Made by a program: the position numbers and the translations under genes. A model generated the notes under the pieces. That model did not search any database and was not told the origin of the DNA. It saw only the letters and a list, made by a program, of their open reading frames with translations. This document shows, in pieces, positions 14,718 through 23,705 of a stretch of DNA of 64,000 bases. This DNA is from CAYGDP01 sp964348665. GTDB lineage: Bacteria; Verrucomicrobiota; Verrucomicrobiia; Palsa-1439; CAYGDP01. The first letter of the stretch is position 1. Every line of letters begins with the position of its first letter. The stretch lies in the NCBI GenBank assembly GCA_964348665.1, contig CAYGDP010000020.1:8359-72358 (forward strand), written 5' to 3'.

Positions 14718-17225
14718 ATGATTATGGAAGCAAAAAAGAAACTGGTGGTCATCGGCAACGGCATGGCTGGCGCTCGGGTTGTTGAGGAAATCCTAAAGCG
14801 CGCGCCGAACCAGTTCGACATCACGATGTTCGGCGCCGAGCCGTACGGCAATTACAACCGCATCCTCTTGAGCAATGTCCTCAACGGAAGCCAGCAGACC
14901 ACAGAGATTTTCATGAACCCGCTCGCGTGGTATCGCGAAAATAACATCACACTCCACGCGGGAGTCAAGGCCACAAAAATTGATCGAGAACGAAAAATCG
15001 TCATCGGTACGTCGCTCAAGAAAGAGGCGCGCGCCTACGCTGTCGACGCTTCCACCGATGGCGTACCGCCCATCGAAGAGACTTACGACCACGTCATCAT
15101 CGCCACCGGCTCGCGGCCGTTTGTGCCGCCCATGGAAGGGTTTGGCGCTCCCGGCACTTTCCTGTTCCGAACGATTGACGACTGCAACCAAATCGCAAAC
15201 TTCGCCAAGCGTTGCAAGAAAGCCGCGGTCATCGGCGGCGGATTGCTGGGGCTGGAAGCCGCGCGCGGACTGCTGACCCATGGGGTCGAAGTCACCGTGC
15301 TGGAAGCCGCGCCGCAATTAATGAATGCTCAACTCGACCCTGAATCGGGGCAAATGCTCAAGAACACCATGGAAAGCATGGGGGTCAAAGTCATACTCGA
15401 AAAGGTCACGGCAAAGATCGTCAGCGAGAATGGTTGCGTTATCCGTCTCGATTTTAAAGACGGTTCAACCTTGGAAACCGATATGGTGGTGGTCAGCGCG
15501 GGGATTCGGCCAATTGCCGAAATCGCGGCTGCATCGGGATTGACGGTAAACAAGGCAATTGTTTGTGACGACCAGATGCGCACGAGTGATCCCGATGTGT
15601 TCGCCGTTGGCGAATGCGTCGAGCATCGCGGAAAAATATATGGCCTGGTGGATCCCATTTGGGAACAAACAAACGTATTGGCGGACGTAATAACCAATAC
15701 CAATCCCAAGTCGGCCTATCTCGGTTCGAAACTCGGCACAAAACTCAAAGTCATGGGGGTCGAACTGGCCTCGATGGGCGAGACGAAACCCTCGCAGCCA
15801 ACCGATGAAGTCATCGTCTATCGCGAACCCGCGCAGGGGATTTACAAAAAATTAATCATCCGCGGCAATCAAATCGCAGGGGCAATCCTGCTCGGAGAAA
15901 TCGAGGCGGCCGACACACTCCTCCAGATGTTCAAGGCGGGGACAAAAGCGCCCGATCGCCGGGCGGATTTGCTCTTTGGCGCGCCGAGCGGCGTATCGCT
16001 GCTCAACGCCGCCGACCTGCCCGATAACGCGCAAATCTGCAACTGCAACGGCGTCAGCAAAAAACAAATCGTTACGGCAATCCAGGACAAAGCCTGTACC
16101 AGCGTCGCAAAAGTCGGCGCATGCACGAAGGCGGGGACAGGTTGCGGATCATGCAAGAGCCTTGTCGCGCAACTTATCGAAGCGTTTGCCGGTGAAGTCG
16201 GCTTTGATCCCGCGGAACACTATTACGTTCCGGGCGTGCCGCTCGAAAAATCCCAGCTCGTCGCTGAAATCAAAAACCGCGGCCTCAAATCCGTCAGCGC
16301 CGTCTTCCGCGAACTCGCCAGCGGGAAGGAAGACCCCGGCAGCAAAGTTGGCCTCGCCTCGCTACTTAAGACGCTTTGGCCTGGCGAATACGAAGACGAG
16401 CGTGACGCTCGTTTCATCAACGACCGCGTCCACGCCAACATTCAAAAAGACGGCACATTTAGCGTCGTGCCACGAATCTATGGGGGTGTTACTTCGCCCG
16501 CGGAATTACGCCGCATCGCCGATGTGGCCGACAAATACAACGTGCCAATGGTAAAGATAACCGGCGGCCAACGGATTGACCTGCTGGGTGTGAAGAAAGA
16601 AGATTTACCAAAGATATGGCGGGACTTGGGCATCCCTAGTGGTCATGCCTACACGAAAGCCTTCCGCACTTGTAAGAGTTGCGTCGGTACGGATTTTTGT
16701 CGGTATGGCGTGGGCGACTCCATCGCGCTGGCGCAGAAGATCGAGCGCCGTTTCCAGGGCATCGAATCGCCTCATAAATTGAAGCTGGCGACGGCAGGTT
16801 GCCCGCGGAATTGCTCCGAAGCTTACGTCAAAGATATTGGTGCCGTTGCCATCGAAGGCGGCATGTGGGAAGTCTATGTTGGGGGCGCAGCAGGCGGCAG
16901 CGTTCGCAAAGGAGACCTCCTTTGCACTGTCAAAACGCACGACGAAGTCCTGAAATACATGGGGCGCTTCATGCAGTATTACCGTGAACACGGTAAATAC
17001 CTCGAACGCAGCTACGGTTTTTGCGAGCGCGTCGGCATCGAACAGCTTCGCAAAATTCTCGTCGAAGACAGTCTCGGCATCTGCGCCCGACTCGACGACG
17101 AAATTCAGAAAGCAGTGGACGCCTATAAAGATCCGTGGAAAGAGTCGGAATTGCCTGCCTACCCCCAGCAATTTAGCGGCATGGAACTGGCGCGCGTCTT
17201 GCAGGTGGCAGAAAACAACGGATAA
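14718..17225 (+). CDS. nirB: Nitrite reductase [NAD(P)H], large subunit
   Basis: Cytoplasmic enzyme reducing nitrite to ammonium with NAD(P)H. Domains in order: FAD/NAD-binding part (VVIGNGMAGARV, AAVIGGGLLGLEAARGL), a BFD-like [2Fe-2S] domain near residues 435-490 (ICNCNGVSKKQI, GTGCGSC), then the nitrite/sulfite reductase ferredoxin-like and siroheme/4Fe-4S domains with TCKSCVGTDFCRYG and ATAGCPRNCSEAYVKDIGA supplying the four cysteines. Length 835 is standard. AGGAG lies nine bases before the ATG. It is followed four bases later by nirD, and hemD downstream contributes to siroheme supply. Confidence 0.97.
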   Translation: MIMEAKKKLVVIGNGMAGARVVEEILKRAPNQFDITMFGAEPYGNYNRILLSNVLNGSQQTTEIFMNPLAWYRENNITLHAGVKATKIDRERKIVIGTSLKKEARAYAVDASTDGVPPIEETYDHVIIATGSRPFVPPMEGFGAPGTFLFRTIDDCNQIANFAKRCKKAAVIGGGLLGLEAARGLLTHGVEVTVLEAAPQLMNAQLDPESGQMLKNTMESMGVKVILEKVTAKIVSENGCVIRLDFKDGSTLETDMVVVSAGIRPIAEIAAASGLTVNKAIVCDDQMRTSDPDVFAVGECVEHRGKIYGLVDPIWEQTNVLADVITNTNPKSAYLGSKLGTKLKVMGVELASMGETKPSQPTDEVIVYREPAQGIYKKLIIRGNQIAGAILLGEIEAADTLLQMFKAGTKAPDRRADLLFGAPSGVSLLNAADLPDNAQICNCNGVSKKQIVTAIQDKACTSVAKVGACTKAGTGCGSCKSLVAQLIEAFAGEVGFDPAEHYYVPGVPLEKSQLVAEIKNRGLKSVSAVFRELASGKEDPGSKVGLASLLKTLWPGEYEDERDARFINDRVHANIQKDGTFSVVPRIYGGVTSPAELRRIADVADKYNVPMVKITGGQRIDLLGVKKEDLPKIWRDLGIPSGHAYTKAFRTCKSCVGTDFCRYGVGDSIALAQKIERRFQGIESPHKLKLATAGCPRNCSEAYVKDIGAVAIEGGMWEVYVGGAAGGSVRKGDLLCTVKTHDEVLKYMGRFMQYYREHGKYLERSYGFCERVGIEQLRKILVEDSLGICARLDDEIQKAVDAYKDPWKESELPAYPQQFSGMELARVLQVAENNG

Positions 17226-17229
17226 AATT

Positions 17230-17544
17230 ATGAACACAAGTTCTCGCACCATCAATCTCGGCCCGCTTCCTAAAATCCCGTTAGGCCAGGGTCGCTGCTT
17301 CGCGGTCGACAACGAAGAAATCGCCGTTTTCCGCCAACGCGACGGGCAATTGTTCGCGTCACAGAATCGCTGTCCTCACAAACAAGGCCCGCTCTCGGAA
17401 GGTGTCATCGGGGCAGGCAAAGTCATCTGCCCACTCCATTTCCACAAGTTCGACCTCACCAGTGGAACTGGCAGCGAGCCAAACGAGTGCGTCAAGATTT
17501 ATAGCGTTCACGAGCAAAACGGAGAGATCATCCTCGAACTTTAA
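17230..17544 (+). CDS. nirD: Nitrite reductase small subunit, Rieske-type
   Basis: A 104-residue Rieske-fold protein partnering NirB. Unlike enterobacterial NirD, both metal-ligand boxes are intact (CPHKQGPL and CPLHFHKF), so it should bind a [2Fe-2S] cluster. I start at ATG 17230, four bases after the nirB stop; the frame is open further upstream but overlaps nirB and is not homologous. Confidence 0.92.
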   Translation: MNTSSRTINLGPLPKIPLGQGRCFAVDNEEIAVFRQRDGQLFASQNRCPHKQGPLSEGVIGAGKVICPLHFHKFDLTSGTGSEPNECVKIYSVHEQNGEIILEL

Positions 17545-17553
17545 CGTCCCCCT

Positions 17554-18633
17554 ATGAAATACTTCGACCGCATCGGATTCTATGCTGGTTTGGGGGCGGC
17601 TGGCGTAGTGTTCGCGGGCATCTACATTGGCTCGCGCAAAATGGCGCACTTCGATTGGGCGCTGGCGACTTACGCCGTCGGCAGCATCTTCGCCGCCTTC
17701 GCCGTTGCGTACCGCTACGCCGTCTGGGCGCAACGTCCGCCGACCCTGATGTTTCTGAAGCGCGGGGTGCAGCTTTTCTTGCAAAACGGCACATCGCTGC
17801 TCAAAACGGAAAAGCCCGCTGTTCAACCCGTTGCGATCGTCAAAAACAGCGCCACGCTCGGGGGCGCACTACTCGACAATTTCGTTTTACAACGATTCAT
17901 CGGTAAACGAAGCTACGAACGTTGGATCATGCACGCCTGTCTTTCGTGGGGCGGGATGCTTGCGTTCGCCATCACGTTCCCCCTCGTGTTCGGCTGGGTG
18001 CACTCCGAGACATTGCCGACCGACGCCGAAATCTATCGCCTCTTCTTTTTTGGTTTCCAAGTTGACCAATTTAACATCCACAGCCTCCACGGGTTCATCA
18101 TGTTCAATTTGCTCAACCTCTCTGCCGTGTTGGTGATGATCGGACTCGTGCTGGCAGTGAAACTGCGCATGAGCGACAAGGCCGAGCTGGCGATCCAGAC
18201 CTTTGCCGACGACGTCGTGCCGATCTTCATTCTTTTCCTTGTCACTGTGACAGGCATGATGCTAACCGTCAGCGCAAAATTTCTGGCGGGCCATGGATTC
18301 GCGTTCATCGGCCTGGCACATGCATTCAGCGTGATCGCTCTCCTTCTCTATCTACCGTTCGGCAAACTGTTTCACATCTTCCAGCGACCCGCGTCGCTCG
18401 GTGTTTCATTTTACAAAAAAGCGGGCGCAAAAGGCCCGCAAGCCCATTGCCATCGCTGTGGCGCCGAATTCGCTTCTCAAATGCATGTGGATGATTTGAA
18501 AACTGTTCTCGATGAGCTGGGCTTCGATTATCGTTATGTGACGCCGAGCGGCGAGTTGCACTACCAAGACATCTGCCCCCTCTGTCGCCGACGTTTACTG
18601 GCACTGAATCAAGGAGCAATGATTGGACGATGA
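17554..18633 (+). CDS. Cytochrome b-like membrane protein with C-terminal zinc-ribbon-like tail
   Basis: A 359-residue protein with about six membrane helices, two near residues 8-58 and four between 125 and 275. Histidines sit in or near helices (MHACLSWGG, IHSLHGFIMF, AGHGF, LAHAFSV), as in NarI/DsrM/HdrE-type b-heme quinol subunits. The last 70 residues are soluble with CHRCG and CPLC, probably a metal ribbon. Lying between nirD and the NasA-type gene, it is a candidate quinol-oxidising anchor that feeds nitrate reductase. Heme binding and this role are inferred. Confidence 0.72.
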   Translation: MKYFDRIGFYAGLGAAGVVFAGIYIGSRKMAHFDWALATYAVGSIFAAFAVAYRYAVWAQRPPTLMFLKRGVQLFLQNGTSLLKTEKPAVQPVAIVKNSATLGGALLDNFVLQRFIGKRSYERWIMHACLSWGGMLAFAITFPLVFGWVHSETLPTDAEIYRLFFFGFQVDQFNIHSLHGFIMFNLLNLSAVLVMIGLVLAVKLRMSDKAELAIQTFADDVVPIFILFLVTVTGMMLTVSAKFLAGHGFAFIGLAHAFSVIALLLYLPFGKLFHIFQRPASLGVSFYKKAGAKGPQAHCHRCGAEFASQMHVDDLKTVLDELGFDYRYVTPSGELHYQDICPLCRRRLLALNQGAMIGR

Positions 18634-18765
18634 AAGCCTCAAGCACCAAACTCCAAACCCCAAAGAAGCCCCAAGCACCAATCTCCAAGACGGCGTTAGG
18701 AATTTGGAGTTTGGAGTTTGGAGTTTATTTGGGATTTTGGATTTGGGTTTTGGAGTTTTATTAAA
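18634..18765. repeat. Family B repeat tract upstream of the nitrate reductase gene
   Basis: The spacer is made almost wholly of CACCAAACTCCAAACCCC-type and TTTGGAGTTTGGAGTTT-type units in both orientations. An open frame through it would extend the next protein by WDFGFGFWSF-like residues. It gives no sign of a promoter that I can define. Confidence 0.7.
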
Positions 18766-21030
18766 ATGTCTACTCCCACACTCACAGAAGAGCAGTTTAT
18801 TGCGCGCTATGGGCCAACCCTCAATTACACGCCCGCGGGCGGTTGGGGCACGCAAGCGCCCGACAAGCTCGTAAAAACCCACTGCTGCTTTTGTGGGGTG
18901 CAGTGCGGCATCCAGCTCAAAGTGAAGGATAATAAAGTCGTCGGCTTCGAGCCGTGGTACGAGTTTCCCGTCAACGAAGGTAAACTTTGCCCGAAAGGCG
19001 TGAAGCGATACATGCAAAACGATCACCCCGATCGTCTCCTCGAACCGCTCGTGCGCACCAAAGAAGGTTTTCGCGGGGCGACCTGGGACGAAGCGCTCGA
19101 TAAAACCGTCGAAGCCATCCGCAAAATTCAAACCCAATACGGCCGAGATGCATTCGCGTTCCTCGGTGGCGCCTCGATGACGAACGAAAAGGCGTATCTC
19201 AATGGCAAGTTCGCACGTGTGGCGCTGCAGACCGCGAATATTGATTACAATGGACGGCTCTGCATGGTCAGCGCTGGCGCAGCCAATCGCATGGCGTTCG
19301 GCGTGGATCGCGCCGCCAATCCCTGGAGCGACATTCCCCTTGCGAAAGCGATCATCCTTACTGGGACTAACCTAGCTGAATGTTTCCCGATACTAACCGA
19401 CTATGTTTGGAAAGCGCGCGATAACGGCGCAAAAATCATCGTCATTGACCCGCGCATGACTCCGATCGCACGCACCGCAGATTTATTTCTGCCCGTGCGG
19501 CCGGGTCGGGACAGCGCCCTCGCCAATGGAATATTATCCGTAATGATTGAGCGTGGCTGGGTGGACTGGGATTTCATCGAGCACCACACGCATGATTTCG
19601 ATACAGTCCGCGAGCTGGTAAAAAAATATACCCCCGAAGTAACCGAGCAAATCACAGGCGTCCCGCGGGCGAACATCATCAAAGCCGCCGAGATTTGGGG
19701 TCCGGCGCCAACATCAATGCTGTTACACGCGCGCGGCATCGAGCATCACACCAAGGGAACCGAAAACTGCCTTACCTATATCAATCTCGTCCTTGCCAGC
19801 GGCCGCATCGGTCGCCCCGGATGCGGGTACGGGACGATCACCGGGCAGGGCAATGGCCAGGGAGGACGCGAACATGGTCAGCGCTGCAATCAACTTCCCG
19901 GCGGGCGCGATATCTCGAACCCCGAGCATCGCAAATTCATCTCTGAATTCTGGCGCATCGCGGAAAGCGAGCTTCCGAAAGCAGGACTGACCGCGTGCGA
20001 GCTGATCAATGAAATGGAATCGGGAAAAATCAAGGGCCTTCTCTCGATCAGCTTCAATCCTCTCGTTTCCATTCCTGACTCCGCGCGTACCCGTGCCGCC
20101 TTGGAAAAACTAGAATTTTACGGGTGCATTGATTTCTTCCTCACGGAAACGGCGCGTTATGCCGACGTGGTGCTTGCGGGATCGTTGCAGGAGGAGGACG
20201 AAGGCACGATTACCACAGGCGAAGGCCGCTGCGTGCGGCTGCGAAATTCAGTCTCGCCACCGGGAAATGCCAGAGTGGACTGGCAGATCATCGTGGATTT
20301 GGCGAAACGCCTCGGACGCGGGGACTATTTTCCGTATCAGGAAGCCGAAGACATCTTCCGTGAACTGTGCTCCGCTTCCCGCGGCGGTCCAGTGGATTAT
20401 TACGGCATGACCTATCGCAGAATTGAAAAGAATATGGGAATATTCTGGCCTTGCCCATCCGAGGAACATCCCGGCACGCCACGGCTCTTTGAGGGTGGCA
20501 AATTTTATCATCCCGACGGCAAGGCCAAGTTTCACGCCTTCGACTATCGCCCGCCTGCGGAGGACGTGGATACCGAGTATCCACTCTTTTTCACTACAGG
20601 CCGCGTCGTGTCGCAATATCTAAGCGGCTCACAAACCCGTCGCATCGGCGCCTTGGTGGACCAGTACCCAGAGCCGATGTGCGAAATGCATCCACGTCTC
20701 GCCGCAAACCTCGGCATCAAGGACGGTGAGATCGTCCGCGTTGCCACACGCCGCGGCGAGGTCGTTGTCCCTGCCCAAATTGTGAAGACGATCCGGCCGG
20801 ACACGGTCTTTGTGCCGTATCATTGGCCTGGCAAGAAATCCGCCAACAACGCCACGCACCGCGCGCTCGATCCGATCTCGAAGATCCCCGAATATAAAGT
20901 CTGCGCCTGTCGAGTGGAGAAAACCGACCCAACGCTTTGGAAACCGACGTATCCGCAACACGAGACCAAGAAAAACGGAAACGGGAAACTTCAAAACTGG
21001 CAGCCGATTGCGTTGGAGTTAAAGAAATGA
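18766..21030 (+). CDS. nasA: Molybdopterin-dependent assimilatory nitrate reductase, catalytic subunit
   Basis: A bis-MGD enzyme of about 754 residues reducing nitrate to nitrite. The N-terminal 4Fe-4S site is seen in HCCFCGVQCGIQL and GKLCPKG; the molybdopterin domains show GRLCMVSAGAAN, TGTNLAECFP, GQGNGQGGREHGQRCNQLPG and the C-terminal dinucleotide-binding FTTGRVVSQYLSGSQTRR. There is no Tat signal, so it should stay in the cytoplasm. I start at ATG 18766; upstream residues would be repeat-encoded. The substrate follows from sequence style and the NirBD context. Confidence 0.9.
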   Translation: MSTPTLTEEQFIARYGPTLNYTPAGGWGTQAPDKLVKTHCCFCGVQCGIQLKVKDNKVVGFEPWYEFPVNEGKLCPKGVKRYMQNDHPDRLLEPLVRTKEGFRGATWDEALDKTVEAIRKIQTQYGRDAFAFLGGASMTNEKAYLNGKFARVALQTANIDYNGRLCMVSAGAANRMAFGVDRAANPWSDIPLAKAIILTGTNLAECFPILTDYVWKARDNGAKIIVIDPRMTPIARTADLFLPVRPGRDSALANGILSVMIERGWVDWDFIEHHTHDFDTVRELVKKYTPEVTEQITGVPRANIIKAAEIWGPAPTSMLLHARGIEHHTKGTENCLTYINLVLASGRIGRPGCGYGTITGQGNGQGGREHGQRCNQLPGGRDISNPEHRKFISEFWRIAESELPKAGLTACELINEMESGKIKGLLSISFNPLVSIPDSARTRAALEKLEFYGCIDFFLTETARYADVVLAGSLQEEDEGTITTGEGRCVRLRNSVSPPGNARVDWQIIVDLAKRLGRGDYFPYQEAEDIFRELCSASRGGPVDYYGMTYRRIEKNMGIFWPCPSEEHPGTPRLFEGGKFYHPDGKAKFHAFDYRPPAEDVDTEYPLFFTTGRVVSQYLSGSQTRRIGALVDQYPEPMCEMHPRLAANLGIKDGEIVRVATRRGEVVVPAQIVKTIRPDTVFVPYHWPGKKSANNATHRALDPISKIPEYKVCACRVEKTDPTLWKPTYPQHETKKNGNGKLQNWQPIALELKK

Positions 21031-21040
21031 GGACCCGACT

Positions 21041-21312
21041 CCAAATTATTTCGCCCCTACAGGGTTTGCATATTGTATTTTCATCGTTTCCCAGCCCTAC
21101 GGGCTGGGCTGACCTACTCCGCCCCCTTGGGGCTTCGGATTGCGTCGTTTCAGGAGGCCTGAAAGGCCGTCGGATAATAGCCCAGGGCAAAGCCCTGGGT
21201 AATCAGATAATAACATGGCAAGCCCTGAAGGGGCGGCAGAACGCAATTTGTATTCTAGGACAACGACGAGGACGTTTTATCGTTTCAACCATTCAACGGT
21301 TCAACGAACCCA
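21041..21312. repeat. Cluster of family C hairpin repeats plus a family A copy
   Basis: The spacer contains successive palindromes: CCCTACAGGG, CAGCCCTACGGGCTG, CCCCCTTGGGG, CCTGAAAGG, CCCAGGGCAAAGCCCTGGG and CCCTGAAGGGG. It ends in a family A run (TTTCAACCATTCAACGGTTC). Closely related units occur in frame in the giant fusion at 58060-58150 and 57283-57300. The array could form strong RNA hairpins and split the nitrate reductase mRNA into differently stable parts. Confidence 0.75.
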
Positions 21313-21313
21313 A

Positions 21314-21958
21314 ATGACCGACTACGAATTCTTCATAGACCCTTCGCGCTGTATCGGTTGTCGCGCGTGCGAGCAGGCGTGCGCCGAGTGCGACACGCAC
21401 CGCGGACAAACGATGATCCACCTCGAAGTCGTGGATCGCTACAGCGGCGTGCAGACCGCGCCCGTCGTTTGTATGCACTGCGAAGACCCAACTTGCGCGC
21501 GAGTCTGTCCCGCCGACGCCATCAAGCAAACCGACGATGGCATCGTCCAAAGCTCGCTTAAACCGCGCTGTATCGGTTGCTCCAATTGCGTGCTGGCCTG
21601 TCCGTTCGGCGTGCCTCGCTATATTGTCGCCGCCGATCAAATGATGAAATGTGATATGTGCTACGACCGCACCAGCGTGGACAAAAAACCCATGTGCGCG
21701 AGTGTCTGCCCCAGCGAAGCGCTCTACTATGGCCCGCGCGAGTATATCGAGCAACGCCGGCGCGAAAAGCCGGTCAACGAATTCCGCTTCGGTCGCCAAG
21801 TCGTTCGCACCAAGGTCAACATCATGACCGTGCAGGAAAAAAACATTTTCGACTTCGACATCACCGCCTTTATGTCGGAGACCGACCTCGGTGCCCTGCC
21901 CTCTCGCGCTGGCGCGCCCGATGTGGCGGAATTATCAGTTTTGGAGGAAGCGATATGA
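21314..21958 (+). CDS. Four-cluster ferredoxin-type electron transfer subunit
   Basis: A 214-residue iron-sulfur protein of the DmsB/NrfC/HybA type. Cysteine groups for four [4Fe-4S] clusters are visible: CIGCRACEQAC, CMHCEDPTCARVCP, CIGCSNCVLACP and the CDMC...CASVCP pair. There is no signal peptide. It should shuttle electrons between the membrane subunit and the NasA-type catalytic subunit. I start at ATG 21314; the frame upstream runs through repeats. The stop overlaps the next gene by ATGA. Confidence 0.92.
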   Translation: MTDYEFFIDPSRCIGCRACEQACAECDTHRGQTMIHLEVVDRYSGVQTAPVVCMHCEDPTCARVCPADAIKQTDDGIVQSSLKPRCIGCSNCVLACPFGVPRYIVAADQMMKCDMCYDRTSVDKKPMCASVCPSEALYYGPREYIEQRRREKPVNEFRFGRQVVRTKVNIMTVQEKNIFDFDITAFMSETDLGALPSRAGAPDVAELSVLEEAI

Positions 21959-22464
21959 ACACGCCTCCCAACAAGCATCCAGACTCCACCCCTCCCCACT
22001 GGAAAGAGGATTTTCCAATCCGTCAGGGAGATGACGCTTACGTCACCCGGCGCGAGTTCACCAAATTCCTGGGGCTAACCTCGATTGCATTTCTCGTGGG
22101 CACGGCAATCGCCGCGGGCAAAAAGTATTTTGGACATCGCCCCAACCGTGTGAAAACAGTCAAAGGCGCGGCAAATCTCAAGGCGGGCGACTATAAACTT
22201 TTTGATTTTGAAGGTCAGCCGTGCATCCTCATCCGACTCACGGAAGACAGATTTGTCGCGTACAGCCAGCTTTGTACGCATCTAAACTGCCCCGTTCACT
22301 TCGTCAGACGCTCCAACCAACTCGTTTGCCCCTGTCATGCAGGATATTTCAGCGCCGAAAATGGAAGTGTCATCGCTGGCCCGCCAAAACGCCCGCTTAC
22401 GCAATACCGGGTCGAGCTTCACGACAAAGACGCTTGGATCTATCCTAAGGAGGAAAATGTTTAA
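21955..22464 (+). CDS. Rieske [2Fe-2S] protein with Tat-type signal anchor
   Basis: A 169-residue protein with complete Rieske boxes CTHLNC and CPCHAGYF near residues 108-131. Around residue 32 there is a twin-arginine motif (TRREFTKFLGLTSIAFLVG) and a single hydrophobic segment, so it is likely exported and anchored like the Rieske proteins of bc complexes. GGAGG precedes the start, which overlaps the ferredoxin gene. Its pairing with a signal-less NasA raises a topology question: electrons could pass between quinol, the Rieske protein and the b-like subunit. Confidence 0.88.
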   Translation: MNTPPNKHPDSTPPHWKEDFPIRQGDDAYVTRREFTKFLGLTSIAFLVGTAIAAGKKYFGHRPNRVKTVKGAANLKAGDYKLFDFEGQPCILIRLTEDRFVAYSQLCTHLNCPVHFVRRSNQLVCPCHAGYFSAENGSVIAGPPKRPLTQYRVELHDKDAWIYPKEENV

Positions 22465-22477
22465 CTCCAAGCACCTG

Positions 22478-22530
22478 CTTGCCGATTTAACAATTCAACG
22501 TTTCAACCTATTGACCTTTTTAACGACACA
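22478..22530. repeat. Family A repeat between Rieske gene and small membrane gene
   Basis: GATTTAACAATTCAACGTTT followed by CAACCTATTGACCTTTTTAACG fills the 66-base spacer. It is the same unit type as at 3926 and 39104. Confidence 0.55.
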
Positions 22531-22767
22531 ATGAGCCCACAAGCCAAACAACGTCAGCGCGTCAGCATTGTCCTCAACATGGTCATGGCCTTCGTCGTCA
22601 TCCTCCTCCTCGGCCAGCTCTGGCTCTTCACCCTCACGCTGGATGCCGTGCAAAGCGAAGATTCCTCGGACAAAATCTGGATCGCCGCCCTCACCTGCTC
22701 TACCCTCGTCTGCTCCGCCGTCTGGGGCTTGATTCGGTTCTTCCTACGGGCGGAAAAGAATCAGTAG
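22531..22767 (+). CDS. Small two-helix membrane protein
   Basis: A 78-residue protein with a basic N-terminus (MSPQAKQRQR), a hydrophobic helix near residues 13-36 (VLNMVMAFVVILLLGQLWLF), a short acidic loop (QSEDSSD) and a second helix near 48-71. Its place after the Rieske gene suggests an accessory subunit of the membrane nitrate reductase module. No family is claimed. Confidence 0.65.
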   Translation: MSPQAKQRQRVSIVLNMVMAFVVILLLGQLWLFTLTLDAVQSEDSSDKIWIAALTCSTLVCSAVWGLIRFFLRAEKNQ

Positions 22768-22838
22768 GATGTCCTTTTGGGTGTGATTTAATCCAATGAT
22801 TCACGACTGGAAAGCTGCTCCTACAATTTAACGGGATG

Positions 22839-22847
22839 TGCTAAAAT
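22839..22847 (+). promoter_or_regulatory. Extended minus-10 promoter candidate for hemD
   Basis: TGCTAAAAT fits an extended minus-10 (TGn-TAAAAT); no clear minus-35 lies 17 bases upstream. Transcription would begin about four bases before the hemD ATG, giving a nearly leaderless mRNA. Confidence 0.35.
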
Positions 22848-22856
22848 CTCTGGGAA

Positions 22857-23702
22857 ATGAGCCAGCAAGGCAAACTCACCGGCCTCCGCATCGTCAGCTT
22901 CGAGAGCCGGCGCGCGAAGGAGATCGCCGAGATGATTCGTCGTCACGGCGGCGAACCGATCAGCGCGCCGGCGTTGCGGGAAGTTCCACTGACCGAAAAT
23001 AAACCCGCCCTCGAATTTGCCCGCCGCCTGACCCGTGGCGAAGTGGACGTGATGATTCTCCTTACCGGCGTTGGCACGCGATTTTTGACCACATCAATAG
23101 AATCCGAGTTGCCCCGCGAAAAATTTGGCGAAGCGTTGCGCGGGATCGTCACTGTCGCGCGCGGACCGAAACCAGTCGCAGTTCTGTGGGAATTATTTCA
23201 ATTGAAGCCGACAATTTCCGTCCCTGAACCGAACACGTGGCGTGATTTGCTGGCGACGATGGATGCCAAAGTGGACGTGCGAGGCAAACGGGTGGTGGTG
23301 CAAGAATATGGCCAGAGCAATCCGGAATTACTAGACGGCTTGCGCGACCGCGGCGCTGAAGTAACGAGCGTGCCAATTTACCGCTGGGCGTTGCCCGAAG
23401 ACACGCAACCTTTGCGAGGTGCCATCTCAAAAATACTCGCGGGCGAAATCCACGTTGCCCTTTTCACGAGTGCGCAGCAGGTTGATCATCTCTTTCAAGT
23501 GGCTGGTGCTGACGCCGATCGTCTGCGCGCGGCGTTCCATCGAGTCGTTGTGGCATCGGTCGGCCCGATTTGCACCGAAGCGCTCAAAGCCGCTGAATTG
23601 GCTGTGGACATCGAGCCGGAGCATCCGAAAATGGGTTCGCTTCTCTCAGCGGTGGCAGAACGCGGTGCGGAATTATACCGAAACAAACAGTCCAATCGGT
23701 AA
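22857..23702 (+). CDS. hemD: Uroporphyrinogen-III synthase family protein
   Basis: A 281-residue cytoplasmic enzyme that cyclises hydroxymethylbilane to uroporphyrinogen III. It shows the two-lobed HemD pattern: SFESRRAKEIAEMIRRHGGE near the start, DVMILLTGVGTRFL, RVVVQEYGQSNPELLDGLRDRG and the second-lobe VALFTSAQQVDHLF and VVVASVGPICTEAL. Its place after the nitrate genes fits siroheme supply for NirB. It is convergent with the permease gene, three bases away, so no terminator fits between them. Confidence 0.88.
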   Translation: MSQQGKLTGLRIVSFESRRAKEIAEMIRRHGGEPISAPALREVPLTENKPALEFARRLTRGEVDVMILLTGVGTRFLTTSIESELPREKFGEALRGIVTVARGPKPVAVLWELFQLKPTISVPEPNTWRDLLATMDAKVDVRGKRVVVQEYGQSNPELLDGLRDRGAEVTSVPIYRWALPEDTQPLRGAISKILAGEIHVALFTSAQQVDHLFQVAGADADRLRAAFHRVVVASVGPICTEALKAAELAVDIEPEHPKMGSLLSAVAERGAELYRNKQSNR

Positions 23703-23705
23703 AAA

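Noticed and set aside
16984..17229. An upstream extension of nirD of 82 codons
   Set aside because: It overlaps nirB out of frame and has low-complexity Ser/Ala sequence with no Rieske homology; the ATG at 17230 fits better.
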